From assembly GCA_019417975.1 (NCBI GenBank), contig DYCT01000122.1, positions 1-6,440 on the forward strand: 6,440 bases of DNA, given 5' to 3'. This document shows positions 5,731 through 6,440 of this stretch, in pieces. The number at the start of each line of letters is the position of its first letter. The stretch's first letter is position 1. Made by a program: the position numbers and the translations under genes. The DNA is from Bacteroides sp. GTDB lineage: Bacteria > Bacteroidota > Bacteroidia > Bacteroidales > Bacteroidaceae. The notes under the pieces were generated by a model. The model was given only the letters and a program-made list of their open reading frames with translations. It made no database searches and was not told the origin of the DNA.

Positions 5731-5930
5731 GTGAACCTATAGTTACTTTTCAACGAACCTAATTATATTGTATATGAGACATTTATATTTTGCTCAAAGA
5801 AACAAGCCAAAGCGCATCGAACTACACGTGAAAACCAACGCCAGGAAAGCAGTAAATACAGTGCTGTTCTTTTATACAGATAAGCAAATACAGCTGCGTA
5901 AATTGTTAAATACATCCGTTTTTTCTGGCA
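5731..5930. other. Intergenic stretch with no recognised gene
   Basis: About 200 bp between the palindrome and the rplS terminator. No tRNA, known RNA or coding sequence is recognised. A plus-strand frame is open here but has a TTG/ATG start without promoter or ribosome site, runs through the rplS terminator hairpin and has no recognisable family features. Together with 5388-5702 this makes a gene-free gap of about 600 bp, holding only regulatory elements and repeats. Confidence 0.5.
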
Positions 5931-5977
5931 GGTTACAAAAGAAAGAGGGTGCATCGTCATTACGATACACCCTCTTT
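5931..5977 (-). terminator. Rho-independent terminator of rplS
   Basis: A 16-bp stem is formed by 5942-5957 and 5962-5977 around a 4-nt loop. Its one non-complementary position (C5952 opposite A5967) becomes a G-U wobble only in the minus-strand RNA, and a T-rich tail (TTTCTTTTGT) follows on that strand. Both point to minus-strand termination about 27 bp after the rplS stop. Confidence 0.88.
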
Positions 5978-6003
5978 TGTTCGTTAAAACAGAGTTGAAA
6001 CGT

Positions 6004-6357
6004 TTATGCATTAACTCTCTTTTCTTGAATTCTGGCTTTTTTACCTGTAAGTTTACGAAGGTAATACAATTTAGCTCTACGAACTTTACCAACCTTGTTT
6101 ACAGTAATACTGTCGATTGCCGGTGATTCAATAGGGAAGATACGTTCAACGCCAATAGTACCAGACATTTTACGTACAGTAAAACGCTTTTTGTTCTCGT
6201 GACCAGAGATTTTGATTACTACACCACGGTACTGCTGGATACGTTCCTTGTTACCTTCGACAATACGATATGCCACTGTTACAGTATCACCTGCCTTAAA
6301 TTTCGGATGCTGTTTGCCAGTAGCAAATGCTTCTTCTGCAATTTTAATTAAATCCAT
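6004..6357 (-). CDS. rplS: 50S ribosomal protein L19
   Basis: The 117-aa product is the complete bacterial L19 (bL19), which sits at the interface of the large and small ribosomal subunits. It has the FKAGDTVTVAYRIVEGNKER segment (about 21-40), QQYRGVVIK (42-50, the conserved FEGVVI-like strand) and FTVRKMSGTIGVERIFPIES (about 60-79), followed by the basic KVRRAKLYYLRKLTGKKARI tail (about 90-109), all in family order. The frame stays open upstream to the window edge, and an ATG at 6396 would add 13 residues, but MDLIKIAEEAF at 6357 is the normal family start and the extra residues do not look conserved. It is transcribed alone or at the end of a unit: a strong terminator lies downstream. The promoter is not identified within the 83 bp upstream. 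Confidence 0.95.
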   Translation of the reverse strand: MDLIKIAEEAFATGKQHPKFKAGDTVTVAYRIVEGNKERIQQYRGVVIKISGHENKKRFTVRKMSGTIGVERIFPIESPAIDSITVNKVGKVRRAKLYYLRKLTGKKARIQEKRVNA

Positions 6358-6440
6358 TGTTTTATTATTAAATTGTTTATCGTTACAACGCAACATATCA
6401 AGTAACTCTTCTTTGACAGCGATTGCGCGAAAGCGGTGCA
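6358..6440 (-). other. Upstream region of rplS, promoter unresolved
   Basis: This 83-bp stretch should hold the rplS leader, but no exact TAnnTTTG box is present. The A/T-rich TTTAATAATAAAAC just before the ATG suits a Bacteroidetes translation start. A 5-bp inverted pair (GTTAC and GTAAC on the minus strand, about 6384-6408) is too weak to call an autoregulatory leader. It may also contain the 3' end of a gene lying beyond the window. Confidence 0.3.

Noticed and set aside
5768..5998. 76-codon plus-strand frame in the gap before rplS
   Set aside because: It depends on a TTG or nearby ATG without ribosome site or promoter, has no recognisable features and its 3' third is the rplS terminator hairpin.
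5763..6092. 109-codon minus-strand frame overlapping the 3' part of rplS
   Set aside because: It is a shadow in another frame of rplS and passes through the rplS terminator; no family features.
6358..6396. 13-residue extension of L19 starting at ATG 6396
   Set aside because: L19 proteins normally begin at the MDLIK-type N-terminus; the extension is low complexity and its open frame is probably chance.
1..6440. CRISPR arrays, insertion sequences, tRNA or rRNA genes, phage or defence genes
   Set aside because: No regularly spaced repeats, transposase or integrase motifs, or cloverleaf-like segments were recognised; the gene content is housekeeping.

Overview
The window looks like ordinary chromosomal DNA from a gut Bacteroidales bacterium, most likely Bacteroides or Phocaeicola. 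Several gene starts are preceded by the Bacteroidetes-type -7 box TAnnTTTG, Shine-Dalgarno sequences are mostly absent, and the intergenic DNA is A/T-rich. The proteins (standalone 5'-nucleotidase C-terminal lipoprotein, YqhD-like alcohol dehydrogenase, CvfB-like S1 protein, ROK glucokinase, 117-aa L19) also suit this group. The genus is inferred from recalled family features, not from a search.

Layout, left to right. Bases 1-610 hold the 5' part of a minus-strand lipoprotein of the 5'-nucleotidase C-terminal family, cut by the window edge. Divergent from it is a 148-aa hotdog thioesterase (767-1213, +) with a near-consensus promoter. It converges, 15 bp apart, on an AlbA_2/Schlafen-type putative nucleic-acid-binding protein (1229-1879, -). 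Upstream of that gene a strong terminator (about 1939-1979) ends the minus-strand iron-dependent alcohol dehydrogenase (2002-3144). A 74-bp divergent intergenic region follows, then a CvfB-like S1-domain protein (3219-4073, +) and a ROK-family glucokinase (4183-5160, +). The glucokinase is closed by a bidirectional hairpin terminator (5182-5218), which it shares with a previously unlisted 43-codon minus-strand gene (5256-5387).

Bases 5388-6003 contain no convincing protein gene. They carry the promoter of the small gene, a cluster of TTAACG/CGTTAA inverted repeats, a perfect 28-bp palindrome preceded by a partial copy of itself, and the terminator of rplS. rplS (ribosomal protein L19, 6004-6357, -) and 83 bp of upstream sequence end the window.

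The genes do not form one pathway. They are housekeeping or metabolic units: nucleotide salvage, acyl-CoA hydrolysis, NADPH-dependent aldehyde reduction, glucose phosphorylation and translation. Most have their own promoter; only cvfB and glk might be co-transcribed. I found no mobile element, CRISPR array, tRNA or rRNA, and no clear new multi-gene system. The least explained parts are the palindrome region (5542-5730) and the small basic protein gene.
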